Notes: generated by a model not told the origin, from the letters alone. DNA of 64,000 bases from FW021-bin31 sp964647485 (GCA_964647485.1 CAZYHV010000006.1:62001-126000); one strand, 5' to 3'; counted from the first letter of the stretch, positions 18,057 through 28,166 are shown. A program made the numbers and translations.

Positions 18057-20930
18057 ATGGTAAAGATTACAAAAAAAAATAGTGGAATCCTTTCCCTAAT
18101 TTGCTTCCTTTTTATGGGAACGTGGCTTTCCTGTGCATCCCCTGATAAGGATTTCAACCGTATTGATCTTTCGGGAGAATGGGCTTTTCAGATAGATTCT
18201 CTGGATGTTGGGATACAAGATGCCTGGTACACGAAAAATTTAAAGGATAAGATTCATTTACCCGGTTCTATGACTTCAAATGGAAAAGGGAATGACATTA
18301 CATTAGAAACACCCTGGACAGGAAGTATTCAGGATTCTTCCTTCTTCACGGATGATGACTATGCGCAATACCGACAACCCGGAAACATTAAAGTTCCTTT
18401 TTGGCTACAGCCTGTAAAATATTATAAGGGTGCAGCCTGGTATCAAAAAGAAATTACCATTCCGGACTCCTGGGAAGGGGATTATACAGAATTATTTATT
18501 GAACGGGCACATTGGGAAACGAAGGTATGGGTTGATGATGAAGCATTGGGAATGCGTAACAGTCTTGGAACTCCGCAAACCTACGATTTGTCAAAAGTAT
18601 TAACGCCGGGTCGACATACTTTGACTATCCGTGTAGATAACCGGATCAAAGACATCAATGTTGGGAAAAATTCTTCCAGTATTACCGATCATACCCAAAC
18701 CAACTGGAATGGCATGGTTGGAGACCTCTATATTGTTGCCAAGCCGGCATTACATATTGCAGATGTACAACTGTATCCTGATATAGAAAACAAGGAAGTG
18801 GTGGCTAAAGTGAAAGTACATTATTCAGGGTCACAAAAAGTAAACGGGCGACTTCGGCTTATTGCAACTTCTGATAGCTCCCAGGCAGAGACATTGAAAC
18901 CCCTGGAAAAGCAGATAGAAATGAAAAATGGGGATAAAGAATTTACAGTGACTTATCCCATGGGAAATAATCCCTTGTTGTGGGATGAATTTAATCCTAA
19001 TCTTTACTCCATGAAAGTAGAGTTAAAAGGCAATGGGACGGAAGATTCGGATAAAGAGGTTTTTGGCATGCGTCATTTTTCTACAAAAGGAACACAATTC
19101 ACTATTAATGGAAAGCCCACTTTTCTTCGGGGAACTTTAGAATGTGCCACTTTTCCCAAAACAGGATATCCATCCACTTCCTTAGATAAGTGGTTACATA
19201 TTTTTAAAGTATGTAAATCTTACGGACTAAATCACATGAGGTTTCACTCATGGTGTCCTCCCGAAGAAGCCTTCGAGGCAGCAGACCAGATGGGCTTTTA
19301 TCTACAGGTAGAAGCAAGTTCATGGGCTAACCAGGGGGCCACTATTGGCGATGGCAAGTCTTTGGATCAATATGTTTATGACGAAAGTAACCGGATGGTC
19401 AAAGCCTATGGCAACCATCCTTCCTTTTGTATGATGGCTTATGGGAATGAACCGGCAGGAAAGAATGTTGTTAAGTATTTAACGGATTTTGTTAAGTATT
19501 GGGAGGCGAAGGACAACCGTATATTATATACAACGGGGTCGGGATGGCCTGTTGTCCCTGAGAGCGACTATAATAGTACACCCAAGCCCAGAATTCAGCA
19601 ATGGGGACAGGGTCTAAACAGCATCATCAATAGCCAGCCTCCAAGAACCGATTATGACTGGAAAGATATTATTTCCTCTTACAAACACCCTACCGTTAGT
19701 CATGAAATAGGGCAATGGTGTGTATATCCTGATTTTAAGGAGATCCCGGAATATGACGGCGTACTTCAGGCTAAAAATTTTGAAATTTTTAGAGATCGGC
19801 TTAAGAATCATGGGATGGCGAACCTGGCAGATAGCTTTCTACTCGCTTCGGGTAAATTGCAAGTGTTATGCTATAAAGCTGACATTGAGGCTGCCCTAAG
19901 GACTCCCGGTTTTGGAGGTTTTCAATTATTAGGTCTGCATGACTTCCCGGGGCAGGGAACGGCATTGGTAGGAGTATTAAACGCTTTTTGGGAGGAAAAA
20001 GGCTATGTAACAGCTGGAGAGTATAGTCAATTCGATAATTCTACGGTACCCCTGGTTAGTTTGCCCAAAATGATTTATTTGAACAATGAGAGCTTAGAAG
20101 CTGAGGTGGAAATAGCACATTTCGGCCCTCATCCATTGAAAAATGTTACTCCGACCTGGTCCTTAACCAAAAAATATGGGTCCGTTTATGCTGAAGGTAA
20201 GTTGGCATCCACTAACATTCCTTTGGGAAATGCATTCCAATTAGGAAAAATAAACCAACCTTTAAATAATATAAAAAAGCCAGAAAAATTGAAGCTGACA
20301 GTTTCAGTTAAAGGATTTAAAAACTCCTGGAATATTTGGGTCTATCCTGCCCATTTACCTGAAAATATTGACCAGCATAAAATCGAGGTTACTCAGACTT
20401 TTGATCCATCAACAATAAAGGAACTGAAGAATGGAGGAACCGTATTATTGACCTTACCCAAAGGAAGTATAAAACCGGATAAAGGAGGAAGTGTTGCTGT
20501 GGGATTTTCAAGTATCTTCTGGAATACAGCCTGGACGGGAGGACAACCACCTCATACGTTAGGCATCCTGTGTGATCCTAACCATCCGGCTTTTCAAGCT
20601 TTTCCTACTTCTTTCCACAGTGACTGGCAGTGGTGGGATCCTGTGACGCACGCAAGTGCTATTCGACTTGATTCAGTGGGCTCCGGTATTAAACCGATTG
20701 TAAGAATTATAGATGATTGGTACACCGCCCGGCCTTTGGGATTGATATTTGAATGCAAGGTAGGAAAAGGAAAGTTGCTAGTTTCAGGAATAGATTTGAT
20801 TAAGAACAAAGAGAGCAGACCGGTTGCAAGACAATTATTATACAGCCTAGAAAAGTATATGGGTAGTAAAGATTTTAACCCATCCGTTCAAGTACCTGCT
20901 AAAAAGATTAAATCACTCCTTATTCATTAA
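18057..20930 (+). CDS. GH2-family glycosidase lipoprotein (beta-galactosidase/glucuronidase superfamily)
   Basis: A 957-residue protein with the lipobox WLSC. The N-terminal jelly-roll sugar-binding domain (about 35-225) includes AAWYQKEITIPDSW. An immunoglobulin-like domain (about 230-345) follows, then a TIM barrel with YGNEP (Glu465, acid/base) and SHEIGQW (Glu550, nucleophile). A long C-terminal extension of about 300 residues is beta-rich. These features fit GH2, whose members remove terminal beta-galactose, beta-glucuronate, alpha-arabinopyranose or similar sugars. The GNEPAG and HEIGQW motifs differ from LacZ and from the NxK-bearing glucuronidase at 51743, so specificity is open. It follows susD pair 2 and precedes a sugar porter, so it probably processes imported fragments. 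Confidence 0.8.
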   Translation: MVKITKKNSGILSLICFLFMGTWLSCASPDKDFNRIDLSGEWAFQIDSLDVGIQDAWYTKNLKDKIHLPGSMTSNGKGNDITLETPWTGSIQDSSFFTDDDYAQYRQPGNIKVPFWLQPVKYYKGAAWYQKEITIPDSWEGDYTELFIERAHWETKVWVDDEALGMRNSLGTPQTYDLSKVLTPGRHTLTIRVDNRIKDINVGKNSSSITDHTQTNWNGMVGDLYIVAKPALHIADVQLYPDIENKEVVAKVKVHYSGSQKVNGRLRLIATSDSSQAETLKPLEKQIEMKNGDKEFTVTYPMGNNPLLWDEFNPNLYSMKVELKGNGTEDSDKEVFGMRHFSTKGTQFTINGKPTFLRGTLECATFPKTGYPSTSLDKWLHIFKVCKSYGLNHMRFHSWCPPEEAFEAADQMGFYLQVEASSWANQGATIGDGKSLDQYVYDESNRMVKAYGNHPSFCMMAYGNEPAGKNVVKYLTDFVKYWEAKDNRILYTTGSGWPVVPESDYNSTPKPRIQQWGQGLNSIINSQPPRTDYDWKDIISSYKHPTVSHEIGQWCVYPDFKEIPEYDGVLQAKNFEIFRDRLKNHGMANLADSFLLASGKLQVLCYKADIEAALRTPGFGGFQLLGLHDFPGQGTALVGVLNAFWEEKGYVTAGEYSQFDNSTVPLVSLPKMIYLNNESLEAEVEIAHFGPHPLKNVTPTWSLTKKYGSVYAEGKLASTNIPLGNAFQLGKINQPLNNIKKPEKLKLTVSVKGFKNSWNIWVYPAHLPENIDQHKIEVTQTFDPSTIKELKNGGTVLLTLPKGSIKPDKGGSVAVGFSSIFWNTAWTGGQPPHTLGILCDPNHPAFQAFPTSFHSDWQWWDPVTHASAIRLDSVGSGIKPIVRIIDDWYTARPLGLIFECKVGKGKLLVSGIDLIKNKESRPVARQLLYSLEKYMGSKDFNPSVQVPAKKIKSLLIH

Positions 20931-20968
20931 CGTTTATAGAATGCGCTAATTGAGAAAGAAATACGACT

Positions 20969-22348
20969 ATGCAACAAACTATTGAAAAAACGTCTCATAA
21001 CCTCCGCTATATCTTAACCATTTCTTTTATTTCTGCTTTAGGCGGATTGTTATTTGGTTTTGATATTTCGGTTATATCGGGAGCACTGCCCTTTATTTCA
21101 CCTTATTTCCATTTAGATGGATGGGGGAAAGGTTTTGCGGTAAGCAGCCTTTATATCGGATGTATGGTTGGGTGTTTAATAGCCGGAACGGTTTCCGAGC
21201 GTTATGGTCGTAAACCGGGACTGATTCTTTCAGCTTTTCTTTTTGCGGTGTCTTCTATAGGGGTGGCACTTTCTCATCAATTGTCCTGGTTCATAGCCTT
21301 CCGCATTCTTGGAGGCCTGGGGGTAGGAATGGCTTCGAGTTTGTCTCCGATGTACATTGCGGAAATATCTCCTGCAGAAATCCGGGGAAGGATGGTTTCT
21401 ATTAATCAACTGACGATTGTGGTAGGGATTTTACTGACCTATTTTATTAATTATCTCTTGGCTGCTTATGTTCCGGTGAATGAATGGAGATGGATGTTTG
21501 GCGTGGGACTTGTCCCTTCCTTGCTATTTATGATCGGGATGTTTTTTGTCCCTGAAAGTCCGCGTTGGTTGCTTAGTGTCGGTAAGAAGGACCAGAGCAA
21601 AGGTATATTAGAGAAAATTGGTGGAGAAGCCTATGCCTCACGGATTATTAATCAGGTCACAGACAACACAAAAAAAGAACATAGAGAGGTTAAGCATTGG
21701 TCTGTTATTTTTAGCAGAAAGTTTTTCCCTGTATTATTAATAGGGGTTGTATTAGCGATATTTCAACAGCTATGTGGTATTAATGTGGTTTTCTTTTATG
21801 CTCCTGATATTTTTGCTAAAACAGGTGCAGGTGTGCAGACACAGCTTTTGCAGACTATTGCGGTAGGAGCGGTCAATCTGATCTTTACCTTAGTGGCGAT
21901 GTGGTTGATAGAAAGAACAGGGAGGAGAGGCTTAATGCTGTTGGGCTCTGCTGCGTTGACCGTATGCTATCTTATTATAGGTTTCCTTCTAAATGATATG
22001 ACCGGCAATGGGACCTGGTTGTTGATTTTTATATTATTAGCGATTGCTTCTTATGCTATTTCTCTTGCTCCGGTAACATGGGTTTTGATTTCTGAAATAT
22101 TTCCCAATCACATTCGTAGCACAGGGGTCTCTATAGCTACTTTTTTCTTATGGCTGGCCTGTTATGTACTGACATTAACCTTTCCGGTGATTATGAAAAA
22201 TTTTGGAGGATATACCGCTTTTTGGATCTATGCAGGAATATGTGTCTTAGGATTCTTGTTCGTGTATTTAAAAGTCAAGGAAACAAAGGGAAAGACCCTG
22301 GAAGAAATAGAAATGTTATTCAGTATGAAAAATGAAAAGGATGTCTGA
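20969..22348 (+). CDS. MFS sugar:proton symporter (XylE/AraE/GalP type)
   Basis: A 459-residue inner-membrane protein with 12 predicted hydrophobic segments and the sugar-porter signatures. These are GGLLFGFDISVISGAL in TM1, SERYGRKPG between TM2 and TM3, PESPRWLL after TM6, QQLCGINVVFFYAP in TM7, ERTGRRGLM between TM8 and TM9, and a C-terminal KETKGKTLEEIE. These mark the family that imports arabinose, xylose, galactose or glucose with protons. Position 38 bp after the GH2 gene suggests it takes up the monosaccharide released in the periplasm by that enzyme; arabinose or galactose are most likely from context, which is inference. Confidence 0.92.
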   Translation: MQQTIEKTSHNLRYILTISFISALGGLLFGFDISVISGALPFISPYFHLDGWGKGFAVSSLYIGCMVGCLIAGTVSERYGRKPGLILSAFLFAVSSIGVALSHQLSWFIAFRILGGLGVGMASSLSPMYIAEISPAEIRGRMVSINQLTIVVGILLTYFINYLLAAYVPVNEWRWMFGVGLVPSLLFMIGMFFVPESPRWLLSVGKKDQSKGILEKIGGEAYASRIINQVTDNTKKEHREVKHWSVIFSRKFFPVLLIGVVLAIFQQLCGINVVFFYAPDIFAKTGAGVQTQLLQTIAVGAVNLIFTLVAMWLIERTGRRGLMLLGSAALTVCYLIIGFLLNDMTGNGTWLLIFILLAIASYAISLAPVTWVLISEIFPNHIRSTGVSIATFFLWLACYVLTLTFPVIMKNFGGYTAFWIYAGICVLGFLFVYLKVKETKGKTLEEIEMLFSMKNEKDV

Positions 22349-22360
22349 AGAGGGAGGTTA

Positions 22361-22495
22361 ATCGGTGTTCGGTGATTAGTATTCGGTAATCAGTATTCGG
22401 TAATTAGTAATCAGTATTCGGGGAACAATTATCATACAACCATTTAACCATGTAATCATATAACCAATATAACAATATAATCATTTAACAATAGA
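22361..22495. repeat. Degenerate short tandem repeats between MFS porter and DUF5107 gene
   Basis: The 14-bp unit YAGTATTCGGTAAT occurs at 22377-22390 and 22391-22404. A truncated unit follows at 22405-22411 and a fourth partial one at 22412-22421, with a degenerate copy just upstream. A second tract (about 22435-22495) repeats AACCAT/TAATCAT-like 9-mers. This looks like slippage-generated filler, not CRISPR (no spacers) and not an insertion sequence end. Confidence 0.7.
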
Positions 22496-22502
22496 TATAA
22501 CT

Positions 22503-25500
22503 ATGCAAAATGTAAAAGTATGGGGAGAAAAGGTGGCCATTCTAACTTATAAAGTAGGTCAACCTAATAAAAATCCGATGTTTTTAGAAAAAAGAGTCTA
22601 TCAGGGGAGTAGTGGGGTAGTGTATCCATATCCTGTGATTGATAAAGTTTTTGATGAGAAAGAAGAGAAGGAATATGTTGCCTTATTTTTGGAAAATGAA
22701 TATTTAAAAGTGATGATTCTCCCGGAATTGGGTGGACGGATTCAGATGGCTTATGATAAGACGAATGATTACCATTTCATTTATTATAATCATGTTATCA
22801 AGCCTGCTTTAGTGGGACTTACTGGCCCCTGGATATCCGGTGGAATTGAATTTAACTGGCCGCAGCATCATCGTCCCAGCACTTTTAATCCGGTGGATTA
22901 TACCATTGAGGAAAATGACGATGGAAGTAAAACGGTATGGGTCAATGAAACGGAGATTATGTTTCATACCAAGGGAATGGCCGGGATTACGCTTTATCCG
23001 GATTGTGCCTATCTTGAGATAACAGGAAAGTTGTATAATCGGACATTATTTCCTCAAACTTTTCTTTGGTGGGCCAACCCTGCTGTTCAGGTGGATGATA
23101 AATATCGATTGGTATTTCCACCCGATGTCAATGCCGTATATGATCACGGAAAAAGAGACGTGTCTTCTTTCCCGATAGCTACGGGTACTTATTATAAAGT
23201 AGATTATGCTCCCGGAACAGATATCTCTAGATATACCAATATCCCGGTGCCCACTTCCTATATGGCAGTTGATTCAGACTTTGATTTTGTTGGGGGATAT
23301 GACCAGGGAAAAAATGCAGGAATATTGCATGTGGCAGATCATCATATATCACCAGGTAAGAAACTGTGGACCTGGGGTGCCGGGGATTTTGGAAGAAGAT
23401 GGGATCGTCATCTTACCGACCCTGATAAAAAAGGTGAATACCCTCCGTATATAGAAATAATGACAGGAGTTTATACCGACAATCAACCTGATTTTAGCTG
23501 GCTGATGCCCAATGAAAAGCGGCAGTTTAAGCAATACTTTTTACCATATAAAGATGTTGGCTATGTAAAAAATGCAAATAAAGAAGCAGCGGTTAATTTA
23601 GAAATAATGGATCAACCCTCAGATCGCAAGGGTAAAAAGATCATAGTACAGGTGTATGTTACATCAAAACAAAAGGATGTTCACATTATTTTAAAAAATA
23701 AATCAAATGTTTTATTCGATGAAACAGCTGATTTGTCTCCCGCAAGTAGTTTTAAAAAAGAAATAATTGGAAAAAATGTCGTAAAGGATCAAATATCTCT
23801 TGACGTTATTGATCAAGAAGGGAGAAAATTGGTTGACTATAAGCCTGTGGTGAGAGAAGAAGAGGCCATTCCTAAACCGGCCCGGGCAATTGGAATGCCA
23901 GCCAGGATAAAGACGAATGAAGAGCTATATTTAGCAGGACTCCACCTTGAACAATATCGTCATGCTACTTTTTCGGCAGTGAGATATTATAAAGAAGCAT
24001 TATCCCGTGATTCTTCAGATGTTCGTTGTAACAACGCTTTAGGACTTTGGTATTTAAAACACGGTCAATTTACAAAAGCGGAACCTTATTTTCATAAGGC
24101 CATCGACAAACTGATTCGACACAATCCCAACCCTTATGATGGAGAACCGTATTATAATCTGGGATTATGCCTCTCTTATCTCGAACGATGGGATGAAGCT
24201 TATGAAGCCTTCTATAAGGCTTGTTGGAATGCAGCGTGGCAGGATAATGCCTATTTACAACTGGCCTACATAGATTGTAGAAAGGAAGATTGGAATAAAG
24301 CATTGAAACATGTGGAGCACGCTTTGTCGCGGAATTATCATGGGATGAAAGCCCGGCATTTAAAAGCTATATTATTAAGAAAAACTGATAAAATAAAAGA
24401 TGCAGAAAAATGGATTGAAGAGACCTTATCAATTGATCTGTTTGACTTTGGCTCTATAAATGAAAAAGTAAAACTATTGGCCTGTAAGAAGCAGAAAGAG
24501 CAAGCTGAACGGGAAGAAAAAGAATTATGGACCTTGATGAGAGACTGGGAACAATCTTATATTGAAATAGCCATTGATTATGCATGTGCAGGGCTTTATA
24601 AAGAGGCAGTTTCGTGGTTATTAGGAATAAAGCATAGTAGCTATCCCATGGTACATTACTATCTTGCCTGTTATTTTTCAAAAATAGGAAGGGTGAAAGA
24701 CAAAGAGGAGGCTTTACGGCAAGGAGCCCAATTATCTCCCGACCGGGTATTTCCTAATAGACTCGAAGATATTTTGGTTTTACAATGGGTGATAAAAGAA
24801 AACAAGACGGATTATAAGGCGGCCTATTATTTGGGTAATTTATGGTATGATAAGAGACAATATGAAGAAGCAATACAATGCTGGGAACAATCAGTGTCAG
24901 TATATGATAAATTTCCAACTGCACATCGCAATCTGGGGATCGCTTATTACAATAAACTGAATGCGCCTGATAGGGCCTTGTTGGCATATGAAAAGGCCTT
25001 TGACAGTGATCCAGGAGATGCCCGGATTCTTTTTGAGCTGGATCAGTTGTACAAAAGGAACAATAGACCTGTAGAAGAGCGGCTGGCATTTTTAGAGAAA
25101 CATTCTTCTATAGTGAGAGAACGGGATGATCTTTATATTGAGTACGTGACTTTACACAATTTGTTAGGAAATTATGATACGGCCCTGCAATTATTGGAAG
25201 GAAGAAATTTTCATCCATGGGAAGGTGGCGAAGGCAAGGTGATTAAACAATATGTTTATACCAAAAAAGCATTGGCTAAGAAAGCCTTAGAGGAAGGAAG
25301 CTATGATGTAGCTATTCAATTGTTGGAGGAGGCACAGGTGTATCCTGAAAACTTAGGAGAAGGGAAATTATATGTTGCACAGGAAAATGATATTTTTTAT
25401 GCCTTGGGCTGTGTTTATGAAGCCAAAGGACAGACTTCCCAAGCCCGTGAATATTGGGAGTCGGCTACGGAAGGAACCAATGAACCTACGCAGGCACTTT

Positions 25501-25880
25501 ACTACAATGACCAGGATCCCGCTATGATTTTTTATCAGGGATTGGCATGGTTAAAGTTGGGTAGAGAAAAAAAGGCAAAAGAACACTTTGAAAATCTTAT
25601 AGATTATGGGAAAATACATCTAAACAAAAAAGCAGAAATGGACTTCTTTGCTGTTTCTCTTCCGGATTTATCTGTTTTTGAACCGGACATAGAAAAGCGA
25701 AATAAGGAGCATTGTCATTATCTCATGGGGTTAGGATATTTAGGGATGAAGAATATACCTCAGGCTGAAAAGCACTTCAAAGAGGTCTTGAAAATGAATA
25801 CGAGTTTTCAAGGGATAGTTCTCCGGTTATTGGGACTTTCAATGGATGGATACGGTTTCTTCCGGAGGATGAACGAGTAA
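22503..25880 (+). CDS. DUF5107 domain protein with C-terminal TPR array
   Basis: A 1125-residue protein without a signal peptide, so probably cytoplasmic. The N-terminal part, about residues 45-350, is a beta-sandwich resembling the galactose-mutarotase superfamily, with MILPELGGRIQMAYDK, GGIEFNWPQHH and LWWANPAVQ segments (DUF5107 pattern). About residues 475-1115 are helical TPR-like repeats, including GLWYLKHGQFTKAEPYFHKAI, NLGIAYYNKLNAPDRALLAYEKAF and GLGYLGMKNIPQAEKHFKEVL. Its role is unknown to me. The mutarotase-like fold, conserved His pairs and presence beside a sugar porter suggest it binds or acts on a sugar inside the cell. Its last 42 bp overlap the tail of the S9 peptidase gene on the other strand. 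Confidence 0.75.
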   Translation: MQNVKVWGEKVAILTYKVGQPNKNPMFLEKRVYQGSSGVVYPYPVIDKVFDEKEEKEYVALFLENEYLKVMILPELGGRIQMAYDKTNDYHFIYYNHVIKPALVGLTGPWISGGIEFNWPQHHRPSTFNPVDYTIEENDDGSKTVWVNETEIMFHTKGMAGITLYPDCAYLEITGKLYNRTLFPQTFLWWANPAVQVDDKYRLVFPPDVNAVYDHGKRDVSSFPIATGTYYKVDYAPGTDISRYTNIPVPTSYMAVDSDFDFVGGYDQGKNAGILHVADHHISPGKKLWTWGAGDFGRRWDRHLTDPDKKGEYPPYIEIMTGVYTDNQPDFSWLMPNEKRQFKQYFLPYKDVGYVKNANKEAAVNLEIMDQPSDRKGKKIIVQVYVTSKQKDVHIILKNKSNVLFDETADLSPASSFKKEIIGKNVVKDQISLDVIDQEGRKLVDYKPVVREEEAIPKPARAIGMPARIKTNEELYLAGLHLEQYRHATFSAVRYYKEALSRDSSDVRCNNALGLWYLKHGQFTKAEPYFHKAIDKLIRHNPNPYDGEPYYNLGLCLSYLERWDEAYEAFYKACWNAAWQDNAYLQLAYIDCRKEDWNKALKHVEHALSRNYHGMKARHLKAILLRKTDKIKDAEKWIEETLSIDLFDFGSINEKVKLLACKKQKEQAEREEKELWTLMRDWEQSYIEIAIDYACAGLYKEAVSWLLGIKHSSYPMVHYYLACYFSKIGRVKDKEEALRQGAQLSPDRVFPNRLEDILVLQWVIKENKTDYKAAYYLGNLWYDKRQYEEAIQCWEQSVSVYDKFPTAHRNLGIAYYNKLNAPDRALLAYEKAFDSDPGDARILFELDQLYKRNNRPVEERLAFLEKHSSIVRERDDLYIEYVTLHNLLGNYDTALQLLEGRNFHPWEGGEGKVIKQYVYTKKALAKKALEEGSYDVAIQLLEEAQVYPENLGEGKLYVAQENDIFYALGCVYEAKGQTSQAREYWESATEGTNEPTQALYYNDQDPAMIFYQGLAWLKLGREKKAKEHFENLIDYGKIHLNKKAEMDFFAVSLPDLSVFEPDIEKRNKEHCHYLMGLGYLGMKNIPQAEKHFKEVLKMNTSFQGIVLRLLGLSMDGYGFFRRMNE

Positions 25881-28115
25881 GTTTTGAACAAAATAGTTCC
25901 AACGTTTTTTCCGAACATATTTTTGATAAGTTGCCGGGTAACCGTGATGAGCGCTGGGAATAATAAGCAAATCAAAATATTTATGAGCTTTGATGAGGGC
26001 TTCGCTTAACTTAAAGGTCTCCATAGGATTGACATTTTCATCTAGGCCTCCATGAATAAGGAGTAATTTTCCTTTTAATTGTGGCGCCATGGTGATATTA
26101 GACTGTTGCTGGTATATGGAGTCGACAGGCCAGCCTACAAACATTTCCGGCCACCAGGCTTTTTCTATACGCCAGTCATGATCTCCCGACTCTGCGACAG
26201 CTACTTTATAACAATCGTTAAACGCCATCAGCGCATGAGCGGCGTCATATCCCCCGGCCGAATGACCATAAATCCCTACCCGGGAGGTGTCTATCCAGGA
26301 ATAGGTATTCCCGAGTTGCCGGATGGCTAAAACATGATCTTTCAGGTTCTGTCCTATATTTTTGTAGGATCGGTTGTGAAAAGCTTTTGAACGCCCGGCA
26401 GAGCCCATTCCATCCACTTGCATAACAATAAACCCTAATTCGGCTAAGGCCTGGGCAGAGGAATAGAAGGAATACAAGCCCTTGGAAAAGGTGTTGGGAA
26501 AAACATAGGTTTGGGGACCGGTGTAAGAATAATCGATGATAGGATAAGATTTATTCGGATCAAAATGAGTAGGTTTCCATAAAGCACTATAAATAGTGGT
26601 CTTATGATCTCTTGCCGTAGCGGTAAAAACCTGGGGAGGATGCCAGCCCAGGTGAAGCAAATCTTTGATATCGGTGCTATCTATTCTCATAAGAATGTGG
26701 CCGTCGGCGGTACGCCTGAGTAAAGAAACTGTTGGATGCGTGGCTGTAGAACGATTATCCACAAAATATTGATGATTGGGAGACAGGGCGATGTCATGAT
26801 TTTGAGGTTCCGGGGTCAACGAAGTGAGACCACTCCCATCAAAATGGACTTTATGAAAAGATTGGAAATAAGGATTGACTGTTGCTTTTTTGCCGGAAGC
26901 TGTAAAATAAATTTCCTTTTGAGCATTGTCTATAGCCAGTATCTTATGAACCACAAATGATCCTTCCGTTACAGGATGAACCTTTCCGGACGACCAGTCT
27001 AAACGATAAATTTGATTCCAACCACTCTTTTCAGAAGTAAAAAAAGCAATGTTTTGATGGGCTAAATAATGAAATTGAACCTTGTTTTCTACATACGTTT
27101 TAGAAGTATCCGAAAAAAGCGTGCGCACTTTTCCAGTTTCAGGTTGCACTTCAATGATATCCATCCTTTTATATCCCCTGTGGTAGTATAGTCCGTAAAG
27201 ATGTTTGCTGTCTTTGGTCCAGTGGAGGTTAATGCCCATGTAATGGGGTGAAGCCGGTAGGTCAATCTTTGTTATTTTATGGGTGTGCACATCAAAAATA
27301 ACAGGGATATATTTCACGTCGTTGGTATCTCCGGGAGATGCCCTGTAGTAAGACAAAAGAGCAGGACGGTACAACGTATCTATCGCCCAATTCAATAAAT
27401 ACATCTTCTCTCCTTTCCGGGCATCCATAATCTGAGTAAGGATTTTTTGACTGTTGGGAGACCATTGTGCTGTAAAGTGGGGCTGAGGAGATTGATTTTC
27501 TCCTTTCATCAGATCACCCCAGCCGTAATAGCTGCCATAGATATAGTATTTTGTCCCATCTGTAGTTAATGGGGTATTGGTTTGCGTCTGAAGATTTTTG
27601 AGATAGAGGTTATCCTGTTTGAGAAAAATTTGATATTGATGATTAGGAGAAGTGCTTGTCTTTCTATTTTTTGAAGGTCTGAAAGGCCTTTTTATAGATT
27701 GAATCGTATAGTCGGGGAAGTCCATCCGGTAAGTTCTTCTCCGGAAAGTAAAGGTAGCCCGGTTGGGGTTTGATATCCTTAGATTGGAAATATGAAGCTG
27801 ACGGGCAGTAATTTTCTGGTGGGTGAAAGCGCTTAAACTGTCGGCGAGGCGTTTCCGGTGGAAGGTAGGCCGTTTGGTGAAATCTGAGAGGGAGACAGTG
27901 AAATACCGCATCCCGGATCTGGTTTTGGCATGATAAAAAAAGGCAGCTCCTCCTCTTATCCATTGCGGTTGCACCCGGAGGTGATAAACATGCCGGTATA
28001 ATTGACTTCGGGTCATTTGTGCAGCTTGGTGATAAGCCGAATCGGAAGGTTTCCCCGGATGAGAATGACCAAATAATAGAAAGAAACTGAATAAAAGTAC
28101 AGAAAAGACAGACAT
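25839..28115 (-). CDS. S9-family serine peptidase (prolyl oligopeptidase/DPP-IV-like)
   Basis: A 758-residue secreted protein with an N-terminal signal (VFSVLLFSFFLLFGHS). It has a beta-propeller N-terminal domain and a C-terminal alpha/beta-hydrolase domain. The catalytic triad is visible: Ser619 in GHSAGG, Asp692 in GGLDENVN and His723 or His724 in SAHHGYP. The region aligning with the DPP-IV DWVYEEE motif reads YGWGDLMKGENQ, so the paired glutamates that hold a free N-terminus appear absent and true dipeptidyl-peptidase activity is uncertain. The sequence is unusually rich in His and Arg. It is the only long gene besides the AraC regulator encoded on the minus strand, with its start 99 bp from the divergent GH127. 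A link to proline-rich glycoprotein cores is an inference. Confidence 0.85.
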   Translation of the reverse strand: MSVFSVLLFSFFLLFGHSHPGKPSDSAYHQAAQMTRSQLYRHVYHLRVQPQWIRGGAAFFYHAKTRSGMRYFTVSLSDFTKRPTFHRKRLADSLSAFTHQKITARQLHISNLRISNPNRATFTFRRRTYRMDFPDYTIQSIKRPFRPSKNRKTSTSPNHQYQIFLKQDNLYLKNLQTQTNTPLTTDGTKYYIYGSYYGWGDLMKGENQSPQPHFTAQWSPNSQKILTQIMDARKGEKMYLLNWAIDTLYRPALLSYYRASPGDTNDVKYIPVIFDVHTHKITKIDLPASPHYMGINLHWTKDSKHLYGLYYHRGYKRMDIIEVQPETGKVRTLFSDTSKTYVENKVQFHYLAHQNIAFFTSEKSGWNQIYRLDWSSGKVHPVTEGSFVVHKILAIDNAQKEIYFTASGKKATVNPYFQSFHKVHFDGSGLTSLTPEPQNHDIALSPNHQYFVDNRSTATHPTVSLLRRTADGHILMRIDSTDIKDLLHLGWHPPQVFTATARDHKTTIYSALWKPTHFDPNKSYPIIDYSYTGPQTYVFPNTFSKGLYSFYSSAQALAELGFIVMQVDGMGSAGRSKAFHNRSYKNIGQNLKDHVLAIRQLGNTYSWIDTSRVGIYGHSAGGYDAAHALMAFNDCYKVAVAESGDHDWRIEKAWWPEMFVGWPVDSIYQQQSNITMAPQLKGKLLLIHGGLDENVNPMETFKLSEALIKAHKYFDLLIIPSAHHGYPATYQKYVRKKRWNYFVQNLLVHPPEETVSIH

Positions 28116-28166
28116 TGATTTTTTCTCAAAATTAAAACTTTAGAAGGAAAATAGAAATAAAAATTG

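Noticed and set aside
22361..22495. CRISPR array
   Set aside because: Repeats are 14 bp and directly adjacent with no unique spacers, and no cas genes are nearby.
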